Of a stretch of DNA of 64,000 nt, positions 54,421-63,403 are shown in pieces. The notes under the pieces were generated by a model. It saw only the letters and a program-made list of their open reading frames with translations. It was not told the DNA's origin and did no database searches. Numbering within the stretch: position 1 is the first letter of the stretch; each line of letters starts with the position of its first letter. Both the position numbers and the translations under genes were made by a program. The stretch covers positions 119,083-183,082 of the forward strand of contig JAGRNT010000007.1 in the NCBI GenBank assembly GCA_020440605.1. Direction: 5' to 3'. This DNA comes from a bacterium. GTDB taxonomy: Bacteria; 4484-113; JAFGCY01.

Positions 54421-56271
54421 ATGGTACAGGTGGCAAACACTGTTGATAGGTTGTTGACAACACTCCTGGTGCTTGTCTGCATCCTGCCTGCGGCGGCACA
54501 TGCACAGGCGGACAGTCCCTCCATCAGCTTCAGCATCAGCCCCTCGGAGCTCCCCAGCGTGCAGGTCAACCAGGCCGACGACGGGATCGAGATCCGCAGC
54601 GTGCGCGTCGAGGGCCTGGAGTATCTGGAGGAGTCCACGGTGATCACCGGCCTGACCATCAAGGCCGGGGACATTCTCGTCGGCAACGTCACCGCCAAGC
54701 TCAATGCGGCATCCGAAGCGCTCTACAACACCGGCTGGTACCAGGACAAGCCGGTGCTGACGCTGGACAGCCAGGGCGATGGCGCCGTGCTCAAGGTCAC
54801 GGTGCATGAGAACCCGCTCTACCGCGGCACAAACATTTCCGGCAACACCCTGTTCTCCACCCCGCGCATCCTGCAGGAGGTCGAGGGCAGCGAGGACGGC
54901 AGCGGGGCGCAGATGCACCCCGGCGACGTGATCAACGTGCGCAACCTGCAGCGTGCCATCGACGGCATCTCCAGGCTGTATGCCGATGCCGGCTACATCG
55001 CGGCCGGTGTCAACGACTTCAACTTCTCCTATGCGGGTCCGGATGAGGGCATGGTCTCCATGGTGATCTCCGAGGGTTTCGTGGAGGACATCGTGATCAC
55101 GGGCCTCGAGGGCACGCGTGAGGACGTCGTGCGCAGCCAGATCACGCACCTGCATGCCGGCAGCGTGCTGACCCAGGATGACATCTACCGCGACATCAAC
55201 CAGATCTACAACACCGGCCTGTTCGAGTCGGTTGAGCCGGACATCCAGCAGTCGCTGAAGCCCGGCTACGTGATCGTGCTGCTGGAGGTCACCGAGGCCG
55301 CCACCGGCCAGGTCGGCTTCGGCCTGGGCTACTCCACGATCAACGGCCTGCAGGGCAGTGTCAACTACAACGAGAAGAACCTGTTCGGCAGTGGCAAGGT
55401 GCTGGGCGCGACGGTGGTCTTCAGCCGCAATAAGCCCGGCATCCAGCTGACCTACAGCGATCCCTACTACAAGGACGATTCGTTCTACAGCGTCAGCCTC
55501 TACAGCCTGCATGAGCGCCAGCAGTCCGCGCCCGGCAGTGCCTATGAAAGCGAGCTGGCGGTGGACACCCAGGGCATCAGCCTCGGCTATGGCCAGCACC
55601 TCAATGAGTACGACAGCTGGCAGAGCACCTTCACGCTCGCCGACTACGACTACGAGGTCCGCAAGGGTGATCCCTTCCGCGGCACCGACCCGCGCACCCG
55701 CGCCCGTCTGAGCGCCAAAGGTGAGACCCGCAAGCTCGGTCTGTCCTTCACGCATGACACCCGTGACAACATCTTCTCCACGAAGCAGGGCATCTACGTC
55801 CGCCCGACCGTGGAGTATGCCGGCTTCGGCGGCGACTTCTCCTTCCAGAAGTACAGCCTCGAAAGCCGCGAGTTCTTCAAGCTCGGTCCCGGTACGATGG
55901 GCTTCCGCGAGCGCGTCGGCCTCGGTACCGGTGAGATCCCGATCTACGAGCAGTGGCGACTGGGCGGCGTGCAGAGCGTACGCGGTATCCCCGAGGACAT
56001 GCTGCAGGGTACGCACCACCTGCTGCTGAACGGTGAATATCGCGTGCCGATCAACGAGACCGTCGGCGGCGTGGCCTTCATGGATGCCGGCTGGGCCGGC
56101 AACGGCTTCGGCGAGATGGACAACGCGGTCAGCGCCGGTCTGGGCGCCCGCATCAAGCTGTCCTTCCTCGGCGTGAATGCCGTACGGCTGGACTACGCCT
56201 GGCAGATCGCCGGTGACCGGGAAGACCACGGAGGCAGCCGCTTCCACTTCTTCCTCGGCGAGATGTTCTAG
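54421..56271 (+). CDS. bamA: Outer membrane protein assembly factor BamA (Omp85 family)
   Basis: A 616-aa outer-membrane barrel that inserts other barrel proteins. ATG 54421 follows GAAGGCGGT; the frame extends upstream into the previous gene but the signal peptide begins here (MVQVANTVDRLLTTLLVLVCILPAAAHAQA). Three POTRA domains are visible: about 45-120 (IRSVRVEGLEYLEESTVITG), 121-215 and 216-290 (DIVITGLEGTREDVVRSQI). The barrel (about 300-616) contains GFGLGYSTINGLQGSVNYNEKNLFG, a QWRLGGVQSVRGIPED block corresponding to the conserved VRGY/F loop motif, and a C-terminal FHFFLGEMF ending in Phe, the usual insertion signal. Three POTRAs rather than five set it apart from proteobacterial BamA. 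Confidence 0.92.
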   Translation: MVQVANTVDRLLTTLLVLVCILPAAAHAQADSPSISFSISPSELPSVQVNQADDGIEIRSVRVEGLEYLEESTVITGLTIKAGDILVGNVTAKLNAASEALYNTGWYQDKPVLTLDSQGDGAVLKVTVHENPLYRGTNISGNTLFSTPRILQEVEGSEDGSGAQMHPGDVINVRNLQRAIDGISRLYADAGYIAAGVNDFNFSYAGPDEGMVSMVISEGFVEDIVITGLEGTREDVVRSQITHLHAGSVLTQDDIYRDINQIYNTGLFESVEPDIQQSLKPGYVIVLLEVTEAATGQVGFGLGYSTINGLQGSVNYNEKNLFGSGKVLGATVVFSRNKPGIQLTYSDPYYKDDSFYSVSLYSLHERQQSAPGSAYESELAVDTQGISLGYGQHLNEYDSWQSTFTLADYDYEVRKGDPFRGTDPRTRARLSAKGETRKLGLSFTHDTRDNIFSTKQGIYVRPTVEYAGFGGDFSFQKYSLESREFFKLGPGTMGFRERVGLGTGEIPIYEQWRLGGVQSVRGIPEDMLQGTHHLLLNGEYRVPINETVGGVAFMDAGWAGNGFGEMDNAVSAGLGARIKLSFLGVNAVRLDYAWQIAGDREDHGGSRFHFFLGEMF

Positions 56272-56312
56272 GCAGCGGACGCGACTTACAGGCAACGGAA
56301 GGCAGAGGAAGC

Positions 56313-57671
56313 ATGAAGAGGCAGGGCAGAGGCAACAGGAATGTGCGCATCGTCAGATGGGCCGCCGGACTGCTGTGCCTGCTGGCCCTGCTCCTGCCCC
56401 TCACGGCCAGCGCCGCGGACCGGGTGGAGGGCGTCTCCGTCCTGCTCAGGTTCGAGGGCGGCTTCGTCGGCAATGAAACCATGGCCCTGCTGGATGAGGC
56501 CCTGACCGCCACCGCCGAGGCCGCGATCATGGAACAGCTCGGCGGCGACCTGGACTACATCCTGCGCAACAGCGGCGAGGTCAGCGGCATCCTCTCCGAC
56601 GTGGTTGACAGCACGCTCACCAGCCGCGGCTTCGACCTCGTGGAACTCTCGCTTGATCCCGGTACGCGCACCACCGTGAGCATGACCCTGCGCATCGCCG
56701 ACCAGCGCGTCAGCGCCTTCAGCGTGGACTTCCACGTGATGGGCAATGTGCCCCGCATCACCGAGACCCTCGGCGAGGATGAGCAGCGCGTCGTCAACCG
56801 CCTCTATGAAACCCTCGCCAGCACGCCCTATGACGACAAGCAGTGGCTGACCTCACTCGTGCATGACACGGTGCATGACGAACTGGCCCGCATGCCGGCC
56901 TACGCCGACTTCGGCCACAGCATCGTCACCGAGCCCGGCGAGACCACGCGCGTCGTCGTCAGCTTCGAACCGCTGCCGGAGGCGCTGCTCGTCGGCGACT
57001 ACAGCATCAGCGTGCGCAGCCTGACGCTCACCAACCTGCAGCTGCGCCCGGCCCGTGACAGCCTTGCCAATTACCTGCAGTCCTTCGTGGGCCTGCCGGT
57101 GAGCTTCGTCTCCAGCAAGCTCAGCCATTTCCAGATCGGGGCCATGGGCTACCTCAATAGCAACTGCAGCCTCGTGGCCCAGTGCCCGGATTCCACGCTC
57201 AGCCTGCGTGTGGACTACTGCACGCTCGAGGCCTGGATCAACCTGGACAGTACGCGCTACCTCTATGATGCACAGCTTCGACTCGACCTCTGGGAGCACA
57301 GCCAGTACGACATCCACGGCCGTCTCAGTGCCGGAGGCGGACGCTTCATCGGCGGACGCTGGGCGGCCTACTTCCATGCCGACTACCATCCCGGGCTGGA
57401 GCGCCTGAACCCGATGCTCGGCGTGGCCCGCCAGCTCGGACCGCAGACCCTGCTCAGCGCCGGCTATGACCTGCAGGCCGAGAGCCTGCGCCTGCGCGGT
57501 GAGCACCACCTGCGCCGCGATGTCTACCTGAGCGCTGACATCTTCACCGAGGACGACTGGGACTACCTGAGCGAGCTGGCTCTGCACTACCGGCTGCATG
57601 ACATATATGAGCTACAATTGGTCTCAACCATGGATGGAGAGGTGTTCGCTGCGATCGCTGCTGATCTGTAG
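56313..57671 (+). CDS. Exported protein, probable outer-membrane barrel or periplasmic partner, unknown family
   Basis: A 452-aa protein. AGAGGAAGC precedes the ATG and the signal peptide is about residues 14-35 (VRWAAGLLCLLALLLPLTASA). The middle (about 45-230) is mixed helix and strand with a POTRA-like flavour (SLDPGTRTTVSMTLRIADQRV). The last roughly 190 residues alternate polar and aromatic residues in short strands with Gly turns (QYDIHGRLSAGGGRFIGGRW, LLSAGYDLQAESLRLRGEHHL, LALHYRLHDIYELQLV), as in small outer-membrane barrels. It stands between bamA and lpxD, where many bacteria carry skp/ompH; it is not Skp. A role in envelope assembly is inferred from position only. Confidence 0.65.
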   Translation: MKRQGRGNRNVRIVRWAAGLLCLLALLLPLTASAADRVEGVSVLLRFEGGFVGNETMALLDEALTATAEAAIMEQLGGDLDYILRNSGEVSGILSDVVDSTLTSRGFDLVELSLDPGTRTTVSMTLRIADQRVSAFSVDFHVMGNVPRITETLGEDEQRVVNRLYETLASTPYDDKQWLTSLVHDTVHDELARMPAYADFGHSIVTEPGETTRVVVSFEPLPEALLVGDYSISVRSLTLTNLQLRPARDSLANYLQSFVGLPVSFVSSKLSHFQIGAMGYLNSNCSLVAQCPDSTLSLRVDYCTLEAWINLDSTRYLYDAQLRLDLWEHSQYDIHGRLSAGGGRFIGGRWAAYFHADYHPGLERLNPMLGVARQLGPQTLLSAGYDLQAESLRLRGEHHLRRDVYLSADIFTEDDWDYLSELALHYRLHDIYELQLVSTMDGEVFAAIAADL

Positions 57672-57694
57672 CCTCGCCGCCACCAAAGCACAGG

Positions 57695-58909
57695 ATGAAG
57701 ACACTCGAGCAGCTGGCCGCACTCACGGGCGGAAAGGTCAAGGGGGACGGGGCACTGTCCCTCGCGGGCTTCTGCAGCCTCGACAATCCCCGCACGGGCT
57801 GCATCAGCTACATGGAGAAGCTCAAGGACGCCTCCAGCCTGGCTGACACCAGCATCGCCGCGCTGATCACCACCGAGAGCCTCGCCGGCCACTTCACGAA
57901 CGTGCTGATCCACCCCAATCCGCGCCTGGCCTTCATCTCCGTGATGGAGGACTTCATCGGGCCCAGCCCGGAGGCGGAGGGCTTCATCCATCCGCGCGCC
58001 GTGGTGGAGGAGGGGGCCGAGGTCCATCCCACCGCACGCATCAGCGCCTGTGCCGTTGTCAGCCCCGGAGCGCGCATCGGTGCCCGCACCTTCCTCGGGG
58101 CGGGCGTCTACGTGGGCAGGGATGCCGTACTCGGTGAGGACTGCTTCATCCACGCCAATGTCTCGATCTACAGCCGCAGCCAAATCGGCAACCGCGTGGA
58201 GATCCACGCCGGGACGACCATCGGCAGCGCGGGCTTCGGCTACCTGCCCACGAGTGAGGGCCACCGCCGCTTCCCGCAGGTCGGCGACGTGATCATCGAG
58301 GACGACGTGGATGTCGGTGCCAACTGCTGCATCGACCGCGCCGCGCTTGACAGCACGGTGATCCACAGCGGCACGAAGATTGACAACCTCGTACAGATCG
58401 CGCATGGCGTGAGCGTCGGCACGAATACCGTGATCGCGGCCCAGACCGGGATCAGCGGCGGCACGAGCATCGGCAAGTGGTGCGTGATCGGCGGCCAGGC
58501 CGGCTTCCAGGGGCACATCACCGTCGGCGACCAGTCCATCGTCGCGGCCCAGAGCGGTGTGTTCAACAGCCTGGAGTACAAGAGCAAGGTTTCGGGCTAT
58601 CCCGCCAAGCCGCATGGCCAGAGCCTCAAGGTGCTGGCCCTGACCTTCAAGCTGCCGCAGCTCGTGGAGAAGGTCAAGAGCATGGAGATCGACATCGACC
58701 TGCTCAGCGGCGAACTGAAGAGCCTGCGCAAGCGCGGGCTGGCGGGCACTCCCGAGAGCATCCCCGCCGGCAGCGGTGAACTGGGTGAGCTGGTGCAGGG
58801 TCTGGCCGAGAAGTTCCACGGCCTCGAGATGGACATAGAGCTGATCCGCAGCGAGCTGCACTCCCTGCGCAGCGACGGCGGTGACCCGCCGACCACGGGC
58901 AGCGCGTAA
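57695..58909 (+). CDS. lpxD: UDP-3-O-(3-hydroxyacyl)glucosamine N-acyltransferase
   Basis: A 404-aa lipid A enzyme that adds the second hydroxyacyl chain, using acyl-ACP. It starts 23 bases after the previous gene. Residues about 1-100 form the uridine-binding domain (MKTLEQLAALTGGKVKGDG, NPRLAFISVM). Residues about 105-310 are left-handed beta-helix hexapeptide repeats, with the motif GSAGFGYLPTSEGHRRFPQVG and catalytic His237 in NLVQIAHGV. A C-terminal helical region (about 310-395, LVEKVKSMEIDIDLLSGELK and LAEKFHGLEMDIELIRSELH) is longer than in typical LpxD (about 340 aa) and has heptad-like spacing. Its presence argues that this organism makes lipid A-type lipopolysaccharide. Confidence 0.93.
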   Translation: MKTLEQLAALTGGKVKGDGALSLAGFCSLDNPRTGCISYMEKLKDASSLADTSIAALITTESLAGHFTNVLIHPNPRLAFISVMEDFIGPSPEAEGFIHPRAVVEEGAEVHPTARISACAVVSPGARIGARTFLGAGVYVGRDAVLGEDCFIHANVSIYSRSQIGNRVEIHAGTTIGSAGFGYLPTSEGHRRFPQVGDVIIEDDVDVGANCCIDRAALDSTVIHSGTKIDNLVQIAHGVSVGTNTVIAAQTGISGGTSIGKWCVIGGQAGFQGHITVGDQSIVAAQSGVFNSLEYKSKVSGYPAKPHGQSLKVLALTFKLPQLVEKVKSMEIDIDLLSGELKSLRKRGLAGTPESIPAGSGELGELVQGLAEKFHGLEMDIELIRSELHSLRSDGGDPPTTGSA

Positions 58910-58981
58910 CACGCCTAAAGCGCGTCCCCTCCCGCGCCGATAAGTCCCCCATAAAGGCCAAGCGCCGCCGAAGAGGGGCCT

Positions 58982-60883
58982 ATGTGGGTACGCACTTCAA
59001 TTCTGACGATCATCCTCTGCATGCTCAGTGCATGCGCCGGCCGCCAGCCGCAGCTTGCCGGCCAGCCCGGCCCCGCCCCTGAACAGATCCTCTCAGTCCT
59101 GCCCGGCATTGCCTCCGAGCAGCCCCGCGCTGCCATGATCGCCGGAGCCCAGCCCGCCGATGCCAACAACCTGCTGGCCCGCAGCGCCAGCGCGGGACCG
59201 GTCGGCAGCAGCATGATGCTCAACAGCAGCGCCGAGGTTTCAAGCTGGGCACTGTGGGGCTGGTACGGCCTGAACAGCACGGTCTTCCCGGAGCGGATCC
59301 GCATCAGTCTCAGCACACCGGAGGAGGACTGCCATGTCCTGCTGGCGGACTTCGCCATGAAGCGCTGGCGCACGCTCGGCCCCCTGCAGGGCAGTGTGAT
59401 CGAGATCTCGCCCGCCGAGCACTGCGACCGCGTGCTCGGCCGCGACGGCGTGTTCTATGTTGCCATTCTCGCCAGCGATGGCAGCCGGCCCGTGATCAGC
59501 GGGATCAGCATCGTCACTGGCAACGATATCGAGATGCCGGCTCCCGTGCTGTGGTGCACGGCCAGCCAGGGCAGCCAGCCGGATCGCATCAATCTCGCCT
59601 GGGAAGCCTCGCCGCTCTCCAGTGCCTGGACACTCAGGCGCGTGCGTCTCGCTGATCCAGAGGACCTGACCGAGCTTGCCGTGGAATGCTGCAGCTATGT
59701 TGACGAGGACGTGATTCCCGGCGAGCTCTACAGCTACAGCGTGGTCTGTGCCAATCTGCATGGCAGCGCAGCCAGCGGACCGCCCGTGCTGGGCCACGCC
59801 GGCCAGCTCAGTGGCGCGCGGCTCAGCGGCAGCCTGCATTACGATTCAAGCCATCCCGCCGCGGGGATCCCGCTGCAGCTTGGCAACGGCCTGCTGATCA
59901 GCAGTTCCGGTTCCGACGGCAGCTTCAGCTTCGCCGGACTCAGCCCGGGACTCTGGACCCTGTGGCGCTGCGACAGCCAGCCGCGGGTGCAGCTCGGGCA
60001 GTTCGTCGTCAGCAGTGCCGATGTCAGCACCGGAGCGATCACGCTTGCGCGTGGCGGCACGCCGCAGCTGGGCTGGCACTGGATCTACCCGCCCCAGAAC
60101 CTGCACGTCTCCGCCAGCACGGATGACAGCGTCACGCTCAAGTGGCAGGAGGCGGAACGCGCCACCCGCTATGAGGTGCTGCGCGGGCGCTTCACCGATC
60201 CCTACTGGGCCGAACTGCAGGCCGTGACTGAACTGAACAGCATCGCGCTCACGAACCAGGGCAACGGCCAGTATTACTACTGGGTGCGCAGCCGCGAGGA
60301 ACTCGACGGCTTCACGCGGATCAGCGCCGTGGGCCAGGCCTGCGGGCATCTCTTCCCGGACAAGGGCCTGCTGCCGGATACGATCTACGCCATTCCGGAC
60401 CGCACGAGCGTCGCAGCGGGAGAAATCGTGACCTTCACCGTGATGGTGCATGAAACCGCGCATCCGCTGAACTTCGTCAACAGCGTGCGCGTGACCTTCG
60501 AGGAAGGCAACCAGTACGTCTCAGGCAGCTTCAACCCCGGCAGCGTGGGCGGCGGCGTTGACAAGGCGGACGGGATCTGGCAGTACGTCGACCCGGCGGA
60601 CGGCTTCCTGCCGCTCGACAGCGAGGTGCTCGGCCAGCAGGATCCGGTCAACGGGCGCAGTGCCATTGACTTCAACGTCACACCGCTCGGCGGCAGCGAG
60701 ATCGAGCTGGCCACGGGCGCGCTGTTCAACTTCCGCCTGCGCATCCACACCGATGTCACGCTTTCCTTCCAGACCAGCAATGAACTGCTGCGCACCTACT
60801 ACTCGGACGGCAGCCAGCAGCACGAGAACGTCTGGACCCACGATGACAACATGGGCATGCCGGTGGTGCGCGTCGTCAACTGA
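58982..60883 (+). CDS. Multi-domain lipoprotein with fibronectin-III-like domains and a cohesin-like C-terminus
   Basis: A 633-aa lipoprotein. AGAGGGG precedes the ATG and the signal peptide ends MLSAC (lipidated Cys18). Residues about 75-180 match the N-terminal module of the lipoproteins at 1296, 4470 and 9475 (WALWGWYGLNS, MKRWRTLGP, FYVAILASDGSRPVISGISI). Then come a fibronectin-III-like domain (about 190-270), a carboxypeptidase regulatory-like domain (about 275-355, GARLSGSLHYDSSHPAAGIP), another fibronectin-III-like domain (about 368-455) and a C-terminal beta domain (about 465-633) opening SVAAGEIVTFTVMVHE, reminiscent of cohesins. The cohesin call is weak. It is 72 bases after lpxD and probably shares the operon; its stop is 8 bases from the convergent globin gene. 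Confidence 0.75.
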   Translation: MWVRTSILTIILCMLSACAGRQPQLAGQPGPAPEQILSVLPGIASEQPRAAMIAGAQPADANNLLARSASAGPVGSSMMLNSSAEVSSWALWGWYGLNSTVFPERIRISLSTPEEDCHVLLADFAMKRWRTLGPLQGSVIEISPAEHCDRVLGRDGVFYVAILASDGSRPVISGISIVTGNDIEMPAPVLWCTASQGSQPDRINLAWEASPLSSAWTLRRVRLADPEDLTELAVECCSYVDEDVIPGELYSYSVVCANLHGSAASGPPVLGHAGQLSGARLSGSLHYDSSHPAAGIPLQLGNGLLISSSGSDGSFSFAGLSPGLWTLWRCDSQPRVQLGQFVVSSADVSTGAITLARGGTPQLGWHWIYPPQNLHVSASTDDSVTLKWQEAERATRYEVLRGRFTDPYWAELQAVTELNSIALTNQGNGQYYYWVRSREELDGFTRISAVGQACGHLFPDKGLLPDTIYAIPDRTSVAAGEIVTFTVMVHETAHPLNFVNSVRVTFEEGNQYVSGSFNPGSVGGGVDKADGIWQYVDPADGFLPLDSEVLGQQDPVNGRSAIDFNVTPLGGSEIELATGALFNFRLRIHTDVTLSFQTSNELLRTYYSDGSQQHENVWTHDDNMGMPVVRVVN

Positions 60884-60891
60884 GGCAGGGC

Positions 60892-61299
60892 TCAGTAGAT
60901 GCGCTGGTTGTGCTCGTCCAGGTTCTGCAGGAAGAAGGCCGTGTCCGTGAAGAACTCCAGCAGCGCTTCCTTCTGCACACCCTCGATCCCGACCTCATCC
61001 AGTGCCGCGGTCATGTGCTCGATCCAGCGCTCGGCGGCCCGTCTGGTGATCGGGAAGCTGGCATGCCGGGCCCGCAGCGCCGGATGGCCCTTGCGCGCGG
61101 AGTAGATCTGCGGCCCGCCCAGGCGCTGGGCGAAGAATTCATACTGGTTCTGGATCGCCATGTCCATGTCGTCGGGGAACATGTTACGGAACCAGGGGTC
61201 CTGGTCGGCGTAGACCCGGGTGTAGAAGGCGGTGGAGAGCTCGACCAGCTTCGGCAGGCCGAGTTCCTCGAACAGGTTGTGGTTGTCAATCTTGAACAT
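60892..61299 (-). CDS. Group 2 truncated haemoglobin (trHbO-like)
   Basis: A 135-aa heme protein. The signature KGHPALRARHASFPIT holds the proximal His79 with the family's H-P-x-L-R-x-R-H-x-x-F pattern. The N-terminal B/E-helix region FYTRVYADQDPWFRNMFP and a WIEHMTAAL helix with the conserved Trp near the end also match. Group 2 globins bind oxygen and can scavenge nitric oxide or peroxide. Start MFKIDNHNLF is usual for the family; CGGAAAC upstream is a weak ribosome binding site. It follows the amidohydrolase gene by 18 bases and is likely cotranscribed with it. Confidence 0.92.
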   Translation of the reverse strand: MFKIDNHNLFEELGLPKLVELSTAFYTRVYADQDPWFRNMFPDDMDMAIQNQYEFFAQRLGGPQIYSARKGHPALRARHASFPITRRAAERWIEHMTAALDEVGIEGVQKEALLEFFTDTAFFLQNLDEHNQRIY

Positions 61300-61317
61300 G
61301 CTTGTTTCCGGTGGGGC

Positions 61318-62538
61318 TCAGACCGCTGCTTTGGCGCTCGTGGCGACGGCATTGTGGATGATCCGGCCGTTGCAGATTGTAAGGCAGGACTCGCCGCTGT
61401 CCAGCACCGCGCCGAACACCGCATCGAAATCCCCCGCGAGCCCGGCCGGAATGCGGAAAGCCGCCAGGTCGGCGATGAATGAGGTGCTCAGCCGCCCCAG
61501 TTCATGCTGCAGGCCCAGCACCCGGAGCGGATTGCCGGTGATCATCGCGAACAACTGCGGCAATGCCAGCTCCGGGAAGCGTTCGCGCACCAGTGCGGCC
61601 TCGTGCAGGGGGCTGAGCCGATCATTGCTCGCCAGGCTGTCCGTACCGAGTGCCACGTTGACACCCGCGCCGAGCAGCTCCAGCAGCGGATGCTGCGGGT
61701 GTCCGAAATAAGCATGGCTGCGCGGGCAGTAGACCACGGTCGGGCCGCTGCCGGCGAGGATCGGCAGGTCGCCCTCGGTGAGGTAGTTGACGTGGATCGC
61801 CAGCGTGGACTCATCGAGGATGCCCTGCTCGGCGTAGAAGCGCACCGGCGAGAGCCCTGTACCGCTGAAGCCGTCATTCTGCGTGCCGGCAAGTTCATGC
61901 AGCTGTTCGATCTCGGCATCACTGCCGCTGCGGATGAAGTCGATCTCACCGCAGAATTCGCTCATGTGCACCGAGAGCGGAGCTCCGGCCTGCGTTGCCA
62001 GACGCCGGCAGGTACGCGCCATGGCCGGGCTGGCGGTGTAGGGTGCATGCGGCGCATAGCCGAAGCGGGCCCGTCTGCGGATCCGCTCGCCGTCGGGGTC
62101 GTCATTGTTGAATTCGAAGCATTCCAGCAGCGGGATGTGGCGCATGCCGAACAGTTCGATGCGTTGCCAGTCCAGGTCCACGGTGTGATGGTCGAAGACA
62201 GTGGTGCAGCCGCTGGCCGCCAGCTGCGCGAGGCTGGCATGCGGGTAGCCGCTGAGCTGGTTGCCGCGCTCCTTCTTCAGGTCGCGCACATGCTGCAGCC
62301 AGTCCACGAAGCTCCCGTTGAAGCTCGTGCGGCCCTGGCAGAATTCCAGTTCGAGATGCGCATGCGCATTCACGAATCCGGGGGTCAGCACGGCATCGCC
62401 GAGGTCGATGTCACAGGGCGGCGCGCCGTGCACGTAGCCTTCGCTGATGGAGAGGATGCGGTTGCCGTCCGTCTCGAGCTGCACATCGCGGCGCAGGTCC
62501 CCGGGTCCCGCCAGGGCATGGCTGGCTCTGATGATCAA
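61318..62538 (-). CDS. Metal-dependent amidohydrolase (chlorohydrolase/deaminase-like)
   Basis: A 406-aa enzyme. The start codon is TTG at 62538, with AGGAGG 7 bases upstream. The fold is a beta-sandwich interrupted by a TIM barrel. Metal ligands are His59 and His61 in FVNAHAHLEL, a His in PLSVHMSEF, a later His in LAIHVNYL and an Asp in LGTDSLASND. The pattern NAHxHxE...H...GTDSxxSN belongs to the deaminase/chlorohydrolase branch (guanine or S-adenosylhomocysteine/methylthioadenosine deaminases, SsnA-like). The substrate is not determined by the sequence. It forms a unit with the globin gene downstream and the membrane protein gene 41 bases upstream. Confidence 0.88.
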   Translation of the reverse strand: MIIRASHALAGPGDLRRDVQLETDGNRILSISEGYVHGAPPCDIDLGDAVLTPGFVNAHAHLELEFCQGRTSFNGSFVDWLQHVRDLKKERGNQLSGYPHASLAQLAASGCTTVFDHHTVDLDWQRIELFGMRHIPLLECFEFNNDDPDGERIRRRARFGYAPHAPYTASPAMARTCRRLATQAGAPLSVHMSEFCGEIDFIRSGSDAEIEQLHELAGTQNDGFSGTGLSPVRFYAEQGILDESTLAIHVNYLTEGDLPILAGSGPTVVYCPRSHAYFGHPQHPLLELLGAGVNVALGTDSLASNDRLSPLHEAALVRERFPELALPQLFAMITGNPLRVLGLQHELGRLSTSFIADLAAFRIPAGLAGDFDAVFGAVLDSGESCLTICNGRIIHNAVATSAKAAV

Positions 62539-62579
62539 TGCGGCTCCTCCTCCTCGTTGGCGCCACCATCATAGCAGGC

Positions 62580-63332
62580 TCAGCCGGTGCGCCGCCTGCG
62601 TTCATCCCCTGCGCCGTCATGCCTGACCAGATAGCCATGCTCCAGGCTCAGCATCGGCCGGCTGCGCACTGCTTCAGTCTCCGTCACGCGCTTCCTGTGC
62701 CGGATGTTTGCGGGCATGCGCAGGCGCGGCAGGGAGATTGCAGCAGACAGCCGCACTCGGGGCAGTTGTAGCCTGGCGGCCAGCTTTTTCGCCTGGCTAA
62801 GTGGAATGTGCAGCAGTTGCGGGCCACACAGCATCAGGGCGGCCAGCGGCAGGATCGTTGCCAGCCAGTGCGGATTGCCGGGCAGGGGAGCGGCCAGCAG
62901 CCCGCTGAGCGTCAGCACAGCGGCCAGACCCGCGCTGATCAGCCTGCGCTGTCTGCCAGGCCGGCCGGGCAGCAGGCTCAGCAGCAGATGTTCCCCCACA
63001 CACAGTGCCAGCAGCACCGCCAGCTCCGCGCTGCTGCCCAGCAGCCGGTCGAGTGCATCCACGGGCTGCCGCCACTGCACCAGCAGCAGGGCACACAGAT
63101 ACAGCCAGGGCCAGGCCAGGAAGCGGCGCAGGCCAGCCGTTGCCAGAATCCCGAGCAGCATCACGCACAGCAGTGCAGCCCGCACGAGCTCCAGCAGCAG
63201 CGGGTTCCAGAGTGAGGGTTCGGCCAGCAGCGTACGGGGCTCAGGCCAGTAGGGCAGGCTCAGCAGGCAGCCCGCCGTCAGCAGCAGTGCCGGCAGCAGA
63301 TCCAGGGCTAGCTGTCTGGCACGGGACTGCAT
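62580..63332 (-). CDS. Integral membrane protein of unknown function
   Basis: A 250-aa protein with about six hydrophobic segments in residues 8-175 (LALDLLPALLLTAGCLLSLPYW, LVRAALLCVMLLGILATAGL, WPWLYLCALLLVQW, ELAVLLALCVGEHLLLSLLP, LISAGLAAVLTLSGLLAAPL, WLATILPLAALMLCGPQLL). The C-terminal 75 residues are basic and probably cytoplasmic (AARLQLPRVRLSAAISLPRL and RHRKRV). A TATACC box and AGGCGGA lie just before the ATG. No transporter or enzyme signature is seen. It sits in the minus-strand group with the amidohydrolase. Confidence 0.65.
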   Translation of the reverse strand: MQSRARQLALDLLPALLLTAGCLLSLPYWPEPRTLLAEPSLWNPLLLELVRAALLCVMLLGILATAGLRRFLAWPWLYLCALLLVQWRQPVDALDRLLGSSAELAVLLALCVGEHLLLSLLPGRPGRQRRLISAGLAAVLTLSGLLAAPLPGNPHWLATILPLAALMLCGPQLLHIPLSQAKKLAARLQLPRVRLSAAISLPRLRMPANIRHRKRVTETEAVRSRPMLSLEHGYLVRHDGAGDERRRRTG

Positions 63333-63403
63333 TCCGCCTAAGGTATAGGCGCTTGCAGTGAAAATTTCAAGTGTGCAGTCTGAAGCGCAGGCGGAAGTGA
63401 CTG

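Noticed and set aside
54337..56295. 652-codon antisense frame opposite bamA
   Set aside because: The plus strand is an unmistakable BamA. The antisense frame has no signal sequence or domain and is rich in Val, Ala, His and Asp.
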